A DNA stretch of 64,000 nt from Roridomyces roridus (taxonomy: Eukaryota > Basidiomycota > Agaricomycetes > Agaricales > Mycenaceae). The stretch spans positions 372,001 to 436,000 of the forward strand of contig JARKIF010000041.1 of NCBI GenBank assembly GCA_029378245.1, written 5' to 3'. The notes beneath the pieces were generated by a model, which did not search any database, was not told the DNA's origin, and saw nothing but the letters and a program-made list of their open reading frames with translations. Positions 1-10,319 of the stretch are shown in pieces. Position numbers and translations under genes: made by a program. Within the stretch, counting starts at the first letter, position 1. Every line of letters starts with the position of its first letter.

Positions 1-143
1 CGTTGCGGACGGACATTCCACTCATTTACGAGGGTTTGAGGACGCTGGCAGAGCGCGTGCGCTTGGGAGAGTTGACCAATGAGGGTGAGATCATGCGTGA
101 AATTGACGGCGTGCTGGATGTGGAGGTAACGGAGATTCATTAG
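1..143 (+). CDS. 3' end of a MYND-finger family gene (partial)
   Basis: The window opens inside the last exon of a gene. Frame 2 ends in ...MREIDGVLDVEVTEIH followed by TAG at 141-143. This closely matches the carboxy-terminus of the MYND-finger gene that ends at 23936 (MREIDGVLDVDLTEIH). It is therefore the 3' end of a paralogue whose body lies to the left of the window. The MYND finger itself is not visible here, so function is inferred only from the paralogue. Confidence 0.75.
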   Translation, partial: LRTDIPLIYEGLRTLAERVRLGELTNEGEIMREIDGVLDVEVTEIH

Positions 144-1030
144 TTTGCTCTGGCATGTATATGATTCGTCGCTTGGACCCGAGCCTTGGTGTCAGCTGCT
201 TCGGCACCTCCAGGAAAAGAGGATGAGCTTCGTTCCACGTCCTTACATAATACCTATGCTTAACTTATGCGACCAAAGCCAAAGTTGAAACTTGGTTGAA
301 ACGGTTTCCCGCTCCGCTGATCCGTTGCCGCCGCACACGTGACCCCATGCGCCTTGTCTTTCACCACCACCTCGTCGGATTTCGTTCCTCGCGGTGGTTG
401 CTTCTATCATCGGTCTCTCTTCTGCACCGGCCGGACTCTTCCTTCTGGAATCTGAAAGTTCTGACTGCCATTCCAACTCTTGCGGCGTGCCACGACGATT
501 CGATTTGTCCAGGATGAAAAAGCTTGAAGTTGTACAGACACACCGCTGTCTCGGACGTCCATCAACTTTAGAATGCGGCGATCGCTACGCTGTTAAATTC
601 GGATTAACCGGCCGTATCTCAGTCAAGGATCATATTCAAGAAAGAGCTTCAAATCTTCCTCCTCCCTGCTATCCTCATGGGTGCCAGTGGTGTGAGGTGG
701 CCATCTACTGGTCTCGGATTTGCAGCCTCGGCTTCGAATGTAGAGTCTCTGCTAGTCACTGCTAGTCACCCCACCTCGGATCCGGCCGTGCAGCTCTAAA
801 CCCCCTGGCGGATACAATCGGCGACAACTGCAATGAAGATAGGCCCCGCGCGACGGACCGTCACTCAAACTCTTGTTCTTTTGACTTGGCACATTGAATA
901 TCAGCAGGCCAGCTCTCACTCTCACTCGGCAACTCCCAGTTAGTCCAGCGACGACAATTCGGCGTATTGACAGCTATATAGCCAAGCCCGTCAAAGTCGT
1001 CGAGTATCCCCTAGTATCCCTCTCTTCCTC
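144..1030. other. Intergenic region, no gene recognised
   Basis: This stretch separates the partial MYND gene from the carboxylesterase. Its first part, to about 260, is the 3' flank that reappears in degraded form at 3505-3600. The open frames are short, have no recognisable domain and show no convincing splice sites. No repeat or RNA gene was seen. Confidence 0.5.
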
Positions 1031-3189
1031 GATGACTCTTCGAACGCATTTCTTGGGAATTGTCTTGGCCGTGTCATACATTCTCCCGGCACGGACTGCC
1101 CCTCTCTCCACCGTGACCCTCGATTGCAAGTCACTCCACCTCGTAAACCGCTCATCCGTTGACTTTATTCGCAGATGGCACCTTCACGGGTCTGACTAGT
1201 CCCTCCAACGGCCTCATCTACTTCCGAGGCATTCCTTTCGCCGACCCACCTGTCGGACAGTTGCGGTGGCAGCCACCGAATTCACCTCCGACTCAGGACC
1301 TGGGGGACGTGACCACGACGGATGTAGGTTCCATCTGCTACACCCGTTTACCCATCTTGACGATGCATGCAGTTTGGACCGGCCTGCATTGATACGACGC
1401 AGACGAATGAGGGGGCTACGACTGACGAGGATTGTCTTTATGGCAATGTAAGTAAATTCAAGACGTTGCTCGCTTATCTTGATATGGCACAGGTCTACCT
1501 CCCGATAGACACTACGGCCGACGCGGAGCTTCCCGTCCTCGTCTACTTCTATGTTATGTATTCACATTCGTGGAACGGTATATGATCTTGAACCTACCTT
1601 ATAGGCGGAGGATTTGAAAGCGGTCGGACGAACAAGTATCCGCCTGAAGATCTTGTCTTGGCCTCAACCAGCCCTTTCATTATGGCCACGTTCGGGTATC
1701 GCTTGGGGCAGTTCGGGTTCCTCGGTATGTAGCTTATCGCTTTCTTTTTCGGTGCCGTTGATCACTGAACGCACAGCTGGAACTGCCGTTCACGACAACG
1801 GTGTGCTGAACGCCGGTCTCCTTGATCAACAGGCTGCTCTCCAGTGGGTTCAGAAGTACATAGCCAACTTTGGTGGAAATCCCGGTGCTGTGACTATTTG
1901 GGGTTCTTGAGATCGTATTGCCTATCCACCTTGATGCTAACTTTCTTGTTCTGGCAGGCCAATCCGCAGGCGCGGCTTCTGTCGTGTACCACGTCAGTGC
2001 ATTCTGCCAGGAGATATAAAGAGGCTGATGACGAATATCCAGCTCGTGGCAAATGCGGGTAATGCAAACGCTCCCTTCATCCAAGCAATCGGCGACAGTC
2101 CCCCGATTGCCTATCTACCGAATTACAACGACGCCTTCACTGAAAACCTGTTCAGCACCTTCTCCAACTTCGCGTTTGTGACATCCATACATAATTCAAC
2201 GCTTTTCGGGGCTGATCTTCTGCTCAGCGGATGTGGGAACAAACGCAACAACGCAGTCATCATGGCCTGCCTCCGCGCAGCATCCGTCAAGACGATTGCG
2301 ACAGCCGGCAGTCAGACGTTGAAAGCCTATCCGACCACACTGTACCCCTTCGGGCCCGTGGTCGACGGCACGTATATCCAGCAACGTCCCGTCGAAGCCA
2401 TGCTCAGCGGAAACTTTGCTAAAGTCCCGGTACTATTCGGGTATGTGGATTTCATCCAATTTCATCTAATACTCACAAAGTACCACAGCTCTAACACGAA
2501 CGAAGGCGCCAACTGGTCCGACAAGCTCGCAGACCCGGCCAACACGTCCTTGTCTAGCGCCACCCAGACGACTGTATTCAACTTCCTCACGGGGCAGTAC
2601 CCCACGCTCAGCAGCGCCGCGTTCCAAGAGGCCATAGACCAGTATTATCCGCTTTCCGCTTACGGCGGGTCATATAGCCTCCAAGGGCAGCAGATGTACG
2701 GCGAGATGCGGTTTATATGCAGTGCGATTTTGGTTAGTGGGGCGTTTGCGGGTGCGGGGCAGCCGGCGTATCAGTATCAGTTGAGTTTGATCCCTTCCAT
2801 CTTCTTGCGAGTCCGATTGATTGTTACTTTCAGCTGGGACAATCCTACCCTCGGGTCAACGCACAGCGACGAGCTCGTCGTGTTCTTCAACCAGAGTGTG
2901 ACCTTTGATCCACCGAATCAGGCGCTGGCTGATACGATGAGGGGCTATTGGACCTCGTTCATCACGTCGGGAACCCCCATCAGCGACGGCGCGGTTACTT
3001 GGCCTGTGCGTCCTCCCACTCTTTTCACGTGAGATTCATCCCTGTTGACCGGTACCTCACGATCAGAATACGGCGAACGGCGTGCGCCTTCTCCTGCAGC
3101 CCGGGAATATTGCTGTCGAGTCTGTGGGCGATGCGTTGACCCAGCGGTGTGCGTTCTGGAATGGTCTTGCAGGTCAACTTTTCACTTGA
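1031..3189 (+). CDS. Type-B carboxylesterase / lipase-like secreted hydrolase
   Basis: This is a carboxylesterase type B (alpha/beta hydrolase) that would hydrolyse ester bonds; secretion is likely because the protein starts with a hydrophobic leader ([20 protein letters not shown]). My model is exons 1031-1125, 1175-1323, 1373-1447, 1493-1553, 1605-1724, 1777-1902, 1958-1992, 2043-2440, 2489-2779, 2834-3005 and 3067-3189. Family landmarks appear in order: [30 protein letters not shown] around the oxyanion hole, nucleophile WGQSAGAAS, acidic NTNEG, histidine [12 protein letters not shown] and the terminal QRCAFWNG. Intron 1 (1126-1174) is GC-AG. The intron at 1554-1604 needs a TT donor to keep frame, whereas every other intron is GT-AG, so this allele may be splice-defective. 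The family call is firm; functionality is uncertain. Confidence 0.85.
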
Positions 3190-3440
3190 TTCGTGCATCG
3201 AACTTTTTCGCTTATCAAGGTCGTTGTGAACCATTATATTTAATCTTGTGGATGATAATGGCAGAGTCAATGTTCCGGAAAAAAAAACTCTCACCCTCGC
3301 CCATGACCTGATCCCGAATCGAACGGGAGTAAAGGCTACGAAGTCGCTGCTACATCTTAGGAGGTGTGCAATGAATTCCTGGAGTCACTCACGGCCCGAG
3401 TCCGAATCGAGCGGTCACTAGTCGGGTGGAACAGCGGAAC
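3190..3440. other. Intergenic, no gene seen
   Basis: This is the 3' flank of the carboxylesterase. No coding frame with a recognisable domain is present. Confidence 0.4.
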
Positions 3441-3600
3441 AATGAGGGTGAGATCACTGCGTGAATTGACGGCGGGTTGGACGTGGAGATAACGGCGATT
3501 CATTAGTAGTTTGTCCTGCATTTGTCGCTTGGACGCGAGTGCAATTCAGCTGCTCCAGGGGAAAAGGATGAGCTCTGATCCACGTACTTATGCCATTCAT
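3441..3600 (+). pseudogene. Relic copy of the MYND-gene 3' end and 3' flank
   Basis: The segment matches 82-250 almost base for base, including the stretch encoding EIDGVLDV...EIH, its TAG stop and about 100 bp of 3' flank. It differs by small indels that destroy the frame. The carboxylesterase gene is thus bracketed by two copies of the same gene tail, which points to a local duplication. Confidence 0.7.
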
Positions 3601-3768
3601 GGAATCCAACAAACGGTCGGGTACTGGGGTACATATAGAGCAGACACTGTCGCACATCTACGATGAACGTCAATGGCCAAGATGAGTAGCAGAATGACTA
3701 CATTCCAAGAAATACACAGAGATTCAAGATACAAGCACGAGGCAGTAGATCGAACACTAAACATAAAT

Positions 3769-5412
3769 TCAAAGCGCGTCCTGAACTCTCCTCCAGCCCT
3801 TGCGTGAGGCCACCAACTGAGCATCCTGGGTGGCCTCCTTTTCATTCAGATACGGCGTGTGTATCGACGTCAAACACGGGAATATCGCACACAAGAACTC
3901 GGCGACACGCTGAGGCTTGGGGCTTACTGGCGAATACCCGACATCCAACCTCTCCAGGGAATACTGCGCCACCCGATTCGTCTTTCTCTTCCACTTGGAC
4001 GTTTTGACTTTGAGTTTTGGGACGTCAGTGGCGTCGAAGAGGATGGTGAGATCCTCGAGCTCCGGACAGTGTTCAGCAAATGCGGCAATGCCCTCGAGGG
4101 TTATGCGGGGGGTGATGCGATGTTTGGTGTCGGATCGAAAGTGGAGTTCTTGGATATGGGGCCATGAGCGAGCCATCTCCACTGCGGCAGCGTCGTCCAA
4201 ATCCACACAAGGGCTATGTGAGAGCGTCACACATACGAGGTTCTGGAACACAAAGAGCGGTCTGAGCTCCTCGACAGAAACCAGGTAATGAGCTAGGTGC
4301 TGTGGAGGCACTCTCGCACAGCATGGCTTCCCGATGCAGATCTCGCGAAGCTTGTCGGGCCTGCAGTGGGATGCGATCGCGGAATAGAGTTCGCGGAAAT
4401 CCCCCTTTACAGGAACCGCGTCCCAGCTCTTCGCGCTGAGTCGGAACTCCAATAGGGAGGACCCAGTCCATTCGAGTAATTTGGGCGCCGAGGTCAATGA
4501 CGCGCATTCAAAATTATGGAGCCCGGGGAAGAGAGGGGAGTTATTGGGAGCCGTCGGCAGATGACTGAATTTTTGGGACCACAACCAGCAAACACGAAGA
4601 CAGGGAAGGCGGGCAATGTGAGCGAAAGCTGTCAGATTCAACTCGTCGACGACGAGCGTTTCGAGATCCGACTGTCCGCAAATGAAGCGCGACACCGCAG
4701 CGACAGAACCGGGCCCGCTGATGTGGATATGCTTCAACGCACGGAGGTTCGTCATCAGCTTCGGGAGACGCTCGTCAGCGAAACAGGACGCTCTGAGTTC
4801 GATACGAGTTATTCCTGGGGACAGGAAGAGACGGGAGGTGCGACGGAGAGTCTGGGCATTGGGATACCAGTTGAGGCTCTCCAGCCTGGGGAAGATGAAT
4901 CCACCCGGGAAAGTGGCGGCAAGGACGTCGTAAACGTTTGAGGTCTTTCGGTAAAAAGAAGTGTCTTCGAAGGATTTAACCCGTTGGGAGTAGAACAAGA
5001 AGCGGGTCCAATCGTCTGCGGTAGTAGCTCGTTTGAATATCTAAATCCTGGTCAGAACACTGGAAGTACAAGGCGGCGCAAACCTGACAATCTCGAGTGA
5101 CTCCTCATCCTCAGAGGAGTCGCAAGAATCAGACTCATCTGAGTCGTAAGCCTCCTCCTTCATCCCAATTATATCCCACACATCCTCTGGAATGGTCCTC
5201 AAGAGGTGGATCAAAGTGTCTTGGTGGCTCCAGAGAGCGTCGAGGGCAGGCTCGATGAAGGATGTACAGGTGCAGGCTAATCGGGCTAGATCCTCGCAGC
5301 GAGACGGGTAGTCGAGGATAGGAAGCCCTGCGTGGAGCCGTTTGGGTCTATCGGCGGCGATTTCAGTACAAATGAGCTCGACCACCTCAGGTACATCGAG
5401 CGCAGCATGCAT
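3769..5412 (-). CDS. F-box / leucine-rich-repeat-like protein
   Basis: Exon 1 runs from ATG 5412 to about 5050 and exon 2 from about 5030 to the stop near 3769. The N-terminus has an F-box-like helix set (LDVPEVVELICTEI ... LARLACTCTSFIEPALDALW), which would bind Skp1 in an SCF ubiquitin ligase. A very acidic linker with a DSDESDS run follows. Exon 2 opens with DDWTRFLFYSQRV, a segment I recognise from large basidiomycete F-box families, and continues with about 400 residues of irregular LRR-like helices that probably select substrate. The exact splice pair is unclear because several GT/AG combinations near 5020-5065 keep the frame. The start is ATG 5412 because the upstream in-frame codon is GTG. 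Confidence 0.7.
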
Positions 5413-5663
5413 CGCGCCGTTGTGCTCAAGCGGGATATTCGAGATTGAAAGGTGATTCACGACACGCGTCGGGGTGCTGACGGAAGCTCAGCAGGCGGTG
5501 GACAATGGAGAGGGAAAGCGAGGCGGAGTAAAAAAAAAGGTCACGCCGTGTGACAGGCTCGGCGCAGGGAGTCCGAAGCGGATCAAGGTCAGCGATCTGC
5601 ACCAAACAAGAGCCAAAGCCACGTCTCTTTCTCCGTCCTTGCTCATACATATTATCTTATCTC
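5413..5663. promoter_or_regulatory. Left part of a former divergent promoter
   Basis: About 250 bp lie between the F-box start codon and the left LTR edge. Before the retrotransposon arrived this joined directly to the 43 bp upstream of the MYND gene ATG at 21838, giving a divergent intergenic region of about 290 bp. No TATA box stands out. Confidence 0.5.
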
Positions 5664-6596
5664 TGAAGTGCAGACGTACGATACACCACTCAAATCAAAC
5701 CCAATAAAATCCCAGATCCAGCGGAAGAAAGTTCGGCGCGTGTGATTGAGAGAGGTGAAAGCGTGTGTGCGAATATTGTTGTGTTCGGGGTTCGGATCAA
5801 AATATACGACCTTGTCAGTCCAGAGTAGTCACAGCCTGCGTAGATGCGTCGTAGTGTAGAGCCTACAGTCCAAGATACGTCCAACCCGTCGTTGCTGTCC
5901 AATGAGGCCGGCTCAGAGAATAAAAAAAAACCTAAAGTCAGTAAGTCAAATAGAACTGTCGTAGTCGTCTTGCACGGTTCAGGCTGAAGAGAGCGAGGTA
6001 AGAAGGAAGCTAGAGTGTTGCCGATAGTCGATTCGTCGTTGTCGTATCCGTTGCTGAAGGCCGTAGTCGATCCCGTAGTCGATCCGTTCCGTAAACCCGT
6101 AACCGTAACCCAAAAACCGTCCCGTAAATTCCTTACCTACCACCAAAATGTACTCTACCTTATATACTACTCGTGTTTACCTTCGTCATCAGTTTGCAAA
6201 AGGCTGTTCCGTTGGCTAGGTATCCAACCAAGGTCCCAAAATCCCATTGTTCTCCTGTGAGGCAGTACTTCGTCGCCAGGATACACCATCGAGCCCACCT
6301 CGGGCATCCCTCGGGCATCCTTGTTCCTCCATCTCATTGGTTTCTGCCTTAGCAACGAGACTCCCGGTCGTATACACCGCCTTCAACCTTGACCGAGATC
6401 CCCGAAATGAGCTAGGTAAGCCTCACATACAAGGTAGACGCGTCTGGCAGAAGTACGCGACGCGTTGCGTTGTCGTTGTTTGGTCTGATCCGTATCAGCC
6501 GCGCGCCCTCGCAATCTTTCTCTCAGTGCATGCTAGAAATTCGTGAATTTGGCCATCTGGCCGTATTCCTCGCCCGCCCGCGTCACCCGTGCTTCA
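5664..6596 (-). repeat. 3' LTR (left copy), 933 bp
   Basis: The sequence is essentially identical to the other LTR apart from a 33-bp segment near 6095-6127, which is missing from the right copy and lies between CCGTAA direct repeats. It starts TGAAG and ends CTTCA on the plus strand. It retains the uninterrupted CACTA target (ccttacctacc at 6131), so it serves as the empty site for that nested insertion. Confidence 0.9.
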
Positions 6597-7243
6597 TCTC
6601 CCTTTTTCACGGACTCTGACTGTCCCCAGTCAGACCTAGTCCCGCCGATCAGGTTGATTACCAATCCTCATCAATCTGACGTGTCTCTTCACTCGCTCCT
6701 CCCTCTCCTCGAATCTCTTGCTGCACTAAGGACCGGATGCCATCTGGAGTCGTCCGCCCAGGTTTCAGTGCTTCCCGTCTCTTCTCAAACCTCCTTTACC
6801 CTGCTCTTCAACCACCTCTACTCCTTCCACGCTGCTGCCGTTGCGGCCTCATGTCTCGACGTGTTTGCAGTCTCGGGTTCCCACTCGACGTCGCTTTCTC
6901 TCACCGCTGCGGGAACCGTCAAACATGTCCTTCCTACAATCCGCAGACCCGCCTTTGTTGACTTGGGCTTGACTTCTTGCCTCGTGTATGCACGCGCCGA
7001 CTCCATGACTAATACAGCCATCGGCCTGCTTCCTTGGTCTGGACCTTTGTATTCCAAGCTTTGCATACCTCCACAATGGCTTTGGAGCGTCTGCCATTCT
7101 TCCCCTGCGATACAATCGTCGCTCATTGTATCCTTCTTCTGGACAGCCCTCCTGGTTTTTAAGCGCTGCAGGCCAGCATCCCTCCCCATTATTTCTCTCG
7201 CCTTCACCCTCATACTCGACCCATCGTCGTCGCTCCATACACA
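6597..7243 (+). promoter_or_regulatory. Polypurine tract, stem-loop and leader of antisense gene 1
   Basis: The minus-strand purine tract of the retroelement lies at 6597-6610, written ctccctttttcac on the plus strand. It is followed at 6616-6633 by an inverted repeat CTGACTG-TCCC-CAGTCAG. The remaining 600 bp are pyrimidine-rich on the plus strand, have no recognised coding domain, and lead into the ATG at 7244. The purine tract and hairpin recur at 8704-8739, upstream of antisense gene 2. Confidence 0.55.
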
Positions 7244-8130
7244 ATGTCTCCAAACTGCAGCATCTCCCCTCCGCATCCTCGCATCTGTACCTCCAGCAGA
7301 CGGCCACCTTCGCCGCCTTCGTCGCGTAGCAACTCCCCCACGTCGTTCCCGCCCGGCTTCGTATTTCCTCCCAATCCCCCGCTTAACTGCCCGTTCCGGG
7401 AATGCGTCGGTTTTGCTGAGGATGGGATGCCCACCGTCTCCGACTCGCCTGTTCGCTCAGATGATCCTCTCGTGGAGCAGGTTATGATGTTTCGTGCCGA
7501 TGTGCGTTGTCCTTTTCCTGCTCGCCGTGCCTCGCTGATCTTACTTGTAGCCATCTTCCCCCTGCGCTCACTGCCGCAAGCACGGTAATCGCTGCGAGTT
7601 TGTCGAGTCGGGCTCTCCTTGCCCAACCTGTCTCGCGCTCGGTGTTCCTGACTGCCGTTTCGCCGATCCCGACTACTTCCTGCTCAACCTTGTGGAGTAC
7701 CGAAACCGACACTTGCACGATAAGTGCGACGAACTTGTTGGTCAGGTTAACAACGGTACCCTCGACGCTTCCTTGTTCGGTGAGTCTCGTACATCTTCCT
7801 TGCCCTGAGCTTGATCTCACTCTTCGTCCAGACCAAGCCTATCATCGCATCGAGGAGGAGTTCTACCGCGTCGCACAGGGCGCCATCGTCCGTTTCGGTG
7901 TACGTCTTCTATTGCCTCGACGTTCTCTCTTCGCTGTCACTGAATACATCGACCAGATTACCCACGGCGCTACCAACGATCTCACTCGTCGTGGCTTCCA
8001 CTTGCTTGCGTTGTCGGTAGACGACCCCGAGGTGCTCGCGCAGCTCATTGCTGCTTGCACAAAGACTGGCTTGCATCCCGACGTCCTCGTCGACATGTCC
8101 ACTCGTTTGCGCGACCTTTACTTGTCCTAA
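7244..8130 (+). CDS. Antisense cargo gene 1: Zn(II)2Cys6-motif protein inside the retrotransposon
   Basis: Four exons fit cleanly: 7244-7501, 7551-7779, 7832-7899 and 7957-8130 (729 nt, 242 aa), with GT-AG introns of about 50 nt. Residues 1-86 are Pro/Ser-rich and disordered-looking. From residue about 91 six cysteines have spacing C-X2-C-X6-C-X8-C-X2-C-X7-C. That is the spacing of the fungal Zn(II)2Cys6 binuclear cluster, with Arg/Lys between cysteines 2 and 3. The C-terminal part is predicted helical (residues after exon 3: ITHGATNDLTRRGFHLLAL). It runs opposite to gag-pol between pol and the 3' LTR. DNA or nucleic-acid binding is inferred from the motif alone, and a role in the element's own regulation is a guess. 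Confidence 0.7.
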
Positions 8131-8847
8131 CCGATATCGCCGCGGCTCATAATTATTTTCTTGATTATTTTCCAATTCTTGTAAATTTTTCGAATATATT
8201 TCGCCACGAGGCCTTCTTGAATGCCTGTTCCTGTTGTGATGTGCCGCCCAAATGTCACCCATCATTTGTGCTTCCATTTTTCTTGATGCTTCTTTGGGCA
8301 TGTTTTTCTTCGCCACTCTTGACGCTGGGTCCTCTGTCCGTCTCCTGGCTTGCCTGTGGACCTGTTGCCGTGTGCTAGATGTCTTGAAGCTCTGATACGA
8401 TGGTCCTCTCTCTTTGTGCGCGATCTCCCTGGAACATCCCCATCCTAGAGTCGCCTCGTGGCTTGAAAAATTTTCTGTTTCATCGTCAACCCCTGCTTGA
8501 TTCTAGACTTCCACAACCCGACCAAACTCCGACCCTGCTTGGTGACCATTGTTGATGCTTGTCCTCCTCGGAGTCCTAGGAATATTTGCACGCCCTGGGG
8601 TCGAATATTTGCACATCCTGCGTTGATTTGTACACCCTCCAGCTCCGGCCGTCCATTGTCGTTTCATTGTGGGTCCAATTAGTGCGTTCGTTTGTCTCTG
8701 TTCCTCCCTTTTTCACTAATAGTGACTGCCCCAGTCACCATTGTCCCGGAAAACCTATAAATTTCTGGCCGATGGACGCCCTTCAGCATCACTGCCCTTC
8801 CCTTTTCTCCCTCGTATCCCTACCATCGCTCCTCCCCACTTCTCGCT
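8131..8847 (+). promoter_or_regulatory. Promoter and 5' leader of antisense gene 2
   Basis: The region contains a second copy of the pyrimidine tract (ctccctttttcac, 8704-8716), an inverted repeat GTGACTG-CCC-CAGTCAC (8722-8738) and a TATA box (TATAAA, 8756-8761) about 87 bp before the ATG at 8848. A short repeat, gaatatttgcac, occurs twice around 8580-8615. Nothing coding was found between 8131 and 8700. Confidence 0.6.
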
Positions 8848-10166
8848 ATGATCTCTCCCAACACCGTTGACGGTCCTCTCCTCTCTGCCGACGACCTGGC
8901 TGTCGTCTACCAGCTTCATCGTAATATCGCCGCCGCTGCCATCGACGACCCTGAAGAGCAGGCTCTCTTCCTTGATGCTTGCGTAAAGAGTGTGGTGCGT
9001 TTTTCGTCCGCCTGGGTCCTACGACATCGCTGACGCTCCTCCATAGCTACTCTTTCGCGAGTACAAACTTTCGTTCGCCCTCTACCCACCCACTGGCAGT
9101 ATCCTCTTCACACTGGCAACACTCATGGAGCAAAATCAGCACCGCCGGTCGGCGCAACCTTCGCCAGCATACCTGGATCTTATGGCGTTCATCGACGAGA
9201 TCGTAGTCTTGCGTAACAACCATTGGTCTTGCGCTGAGGCTGACCGACTCATCGCCGCGTCGATGACCCGTTCCTCGCTACCCGATCCCCTTGTCCAAGC
9301 ACCTCTGGTCCGTCTCTTCACGCTTTCCACTCCTGTTTTTCTGATGTTGTTCTTGCAGGCCCCCAACGTCAAAGCCGAGTCCGAGATGGATCCTGCCGAG
9401 GTCTTCATCCAAGCCGCCATCTCCGTACGTTGTTTTCATCGTCCACCTGAGTATCGGACTCATACCTTCTCGTAGGGCCCTCCTCCTTCTCCTGCGGCCA
9501 CTCTCGTCGGCGACCCGTTAACGGGTGCGTAGATCCTTTCTCGTCATTTTCCCGCATCTTACACTGCTCACAGTGCGCTCTCCAGACACCCTCTCCCCTC
9601 TATCAACCCTTGACGGGCTTCTTGTTAGTCTATCCCTCCAGGACCAGGACGACACCTCTTGCCATGTACGTGATCCTCCCGGTAGTCGCTGGCCATTCCA
9701 GATTGACCTGTTTGCTAGCACGTCCGGCCCTTGCGCCGCCCTCGCAGCCTACCCTTGTCGATCGACACAAGAAAGGCCGCCGCCGCCAGCCCCGTCGCTA
9801 CGTACAAGATTTCCCAAGACCGGCCTCCAACGCCGTTTCCCCACTTCGCCCGATGCGCCCAGCCTCACTCGACCCGCCCACGCCGACTCGCCACCGTCGC
9901 CGAGGAGGACGTGGATCTTCCTACGATCCCGTCCGGGAGCGTTATCTTGAATTATACAACAGACTCGAATACCTCGAGTGTAGGATCAACAAACTGGATC
10001 GTTCCAAAGCGAGCTCTCAGCCGTCACCATCGGGCCAGAAAGTGTGTGGCCCACTTCTCCCCTGTTTCCATTGACTGATATTCTTCGCAGGCATAAGCTT
10101 TGTTTCCGCTGCATGCGTCCCAACCATGTAGCGGCTGCCTGTCCGCTCCGCTTTCGATACCCTTGA
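8848..10166 (+). CDS. Antisense cargo gene 2: gag-like protein with C-terminal CCHC zinc knuckle
   Basis: A seven-exon model is 8848-8994, 9047-9307, 9359-9424, 9476-9524, 9574-9681, 9719-10043 and 10091-10166. It totals 1032 nt (343 aa) with GT-AG introns; the 37-nt intron 9682-9718 is the least certain. The N-terminal half is helical (LSADDLAVVYQLHRNIA; ALYPPTGSILFTLATLMEQ). A basic patch (RHKKGRRRQPRR) follows, then a coiled-coil-like stretch (YDPVRERYLELYNRLEYL). The last residues are CFRCMRPNHVAAAC, a CX2CX4HX4C retroviral-type knuckle ending about eight residues before the stop. The protein resembles a nucleocapsid-bearing gag in architecture, but the element's real gag is on the other strand. 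It ends 153 bp from the convergent pol stop. RNA binding is inferred. Confidence 0.68.
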
Positions 10167-10319
10167 GACGTTTCCACGTCATCTTCCTTTTCTCGGACTA
10201 CCACCTTCTTGTCGGACGCTCGTATACCCCAGATACCCTTTTCTTGACTTTCCTACATCCTGCGCCCGTTTTCTTTCGGACTATAGCTCCCTTTTGCCTT
10301 ACCCACCACGGACTCATAC

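Noticed and set aside
394..765. A 123-codon open frame upstream of the carboxylesterase
   Set aside because: Composition is unremarkable, no domain or splice-supported extension is seen, and it overlaps other equally long frames.
6094..6127. Telomere-like repeat (cccgtaaccgtaaccc)
   Set aside because: It does not match the TTAGGG repeat, is a single short stretch within an LTR and is better explained by the 33-bp indel.
6818..7307. Minus-strand frames of about 150 codons opposite antisense gene 1
   Set aside because: They are shadows of the pyrimidine-rich leader, with low-complexity translation and no domain.
6597..10319. Reading the antisense cargo as a separate nested transposon
   Set aside because: No terminal repeats or target duplication were found at its borders, and the polypurine tract of the host element sits at its outer edge. 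I keep it as part of the retrotransposon.
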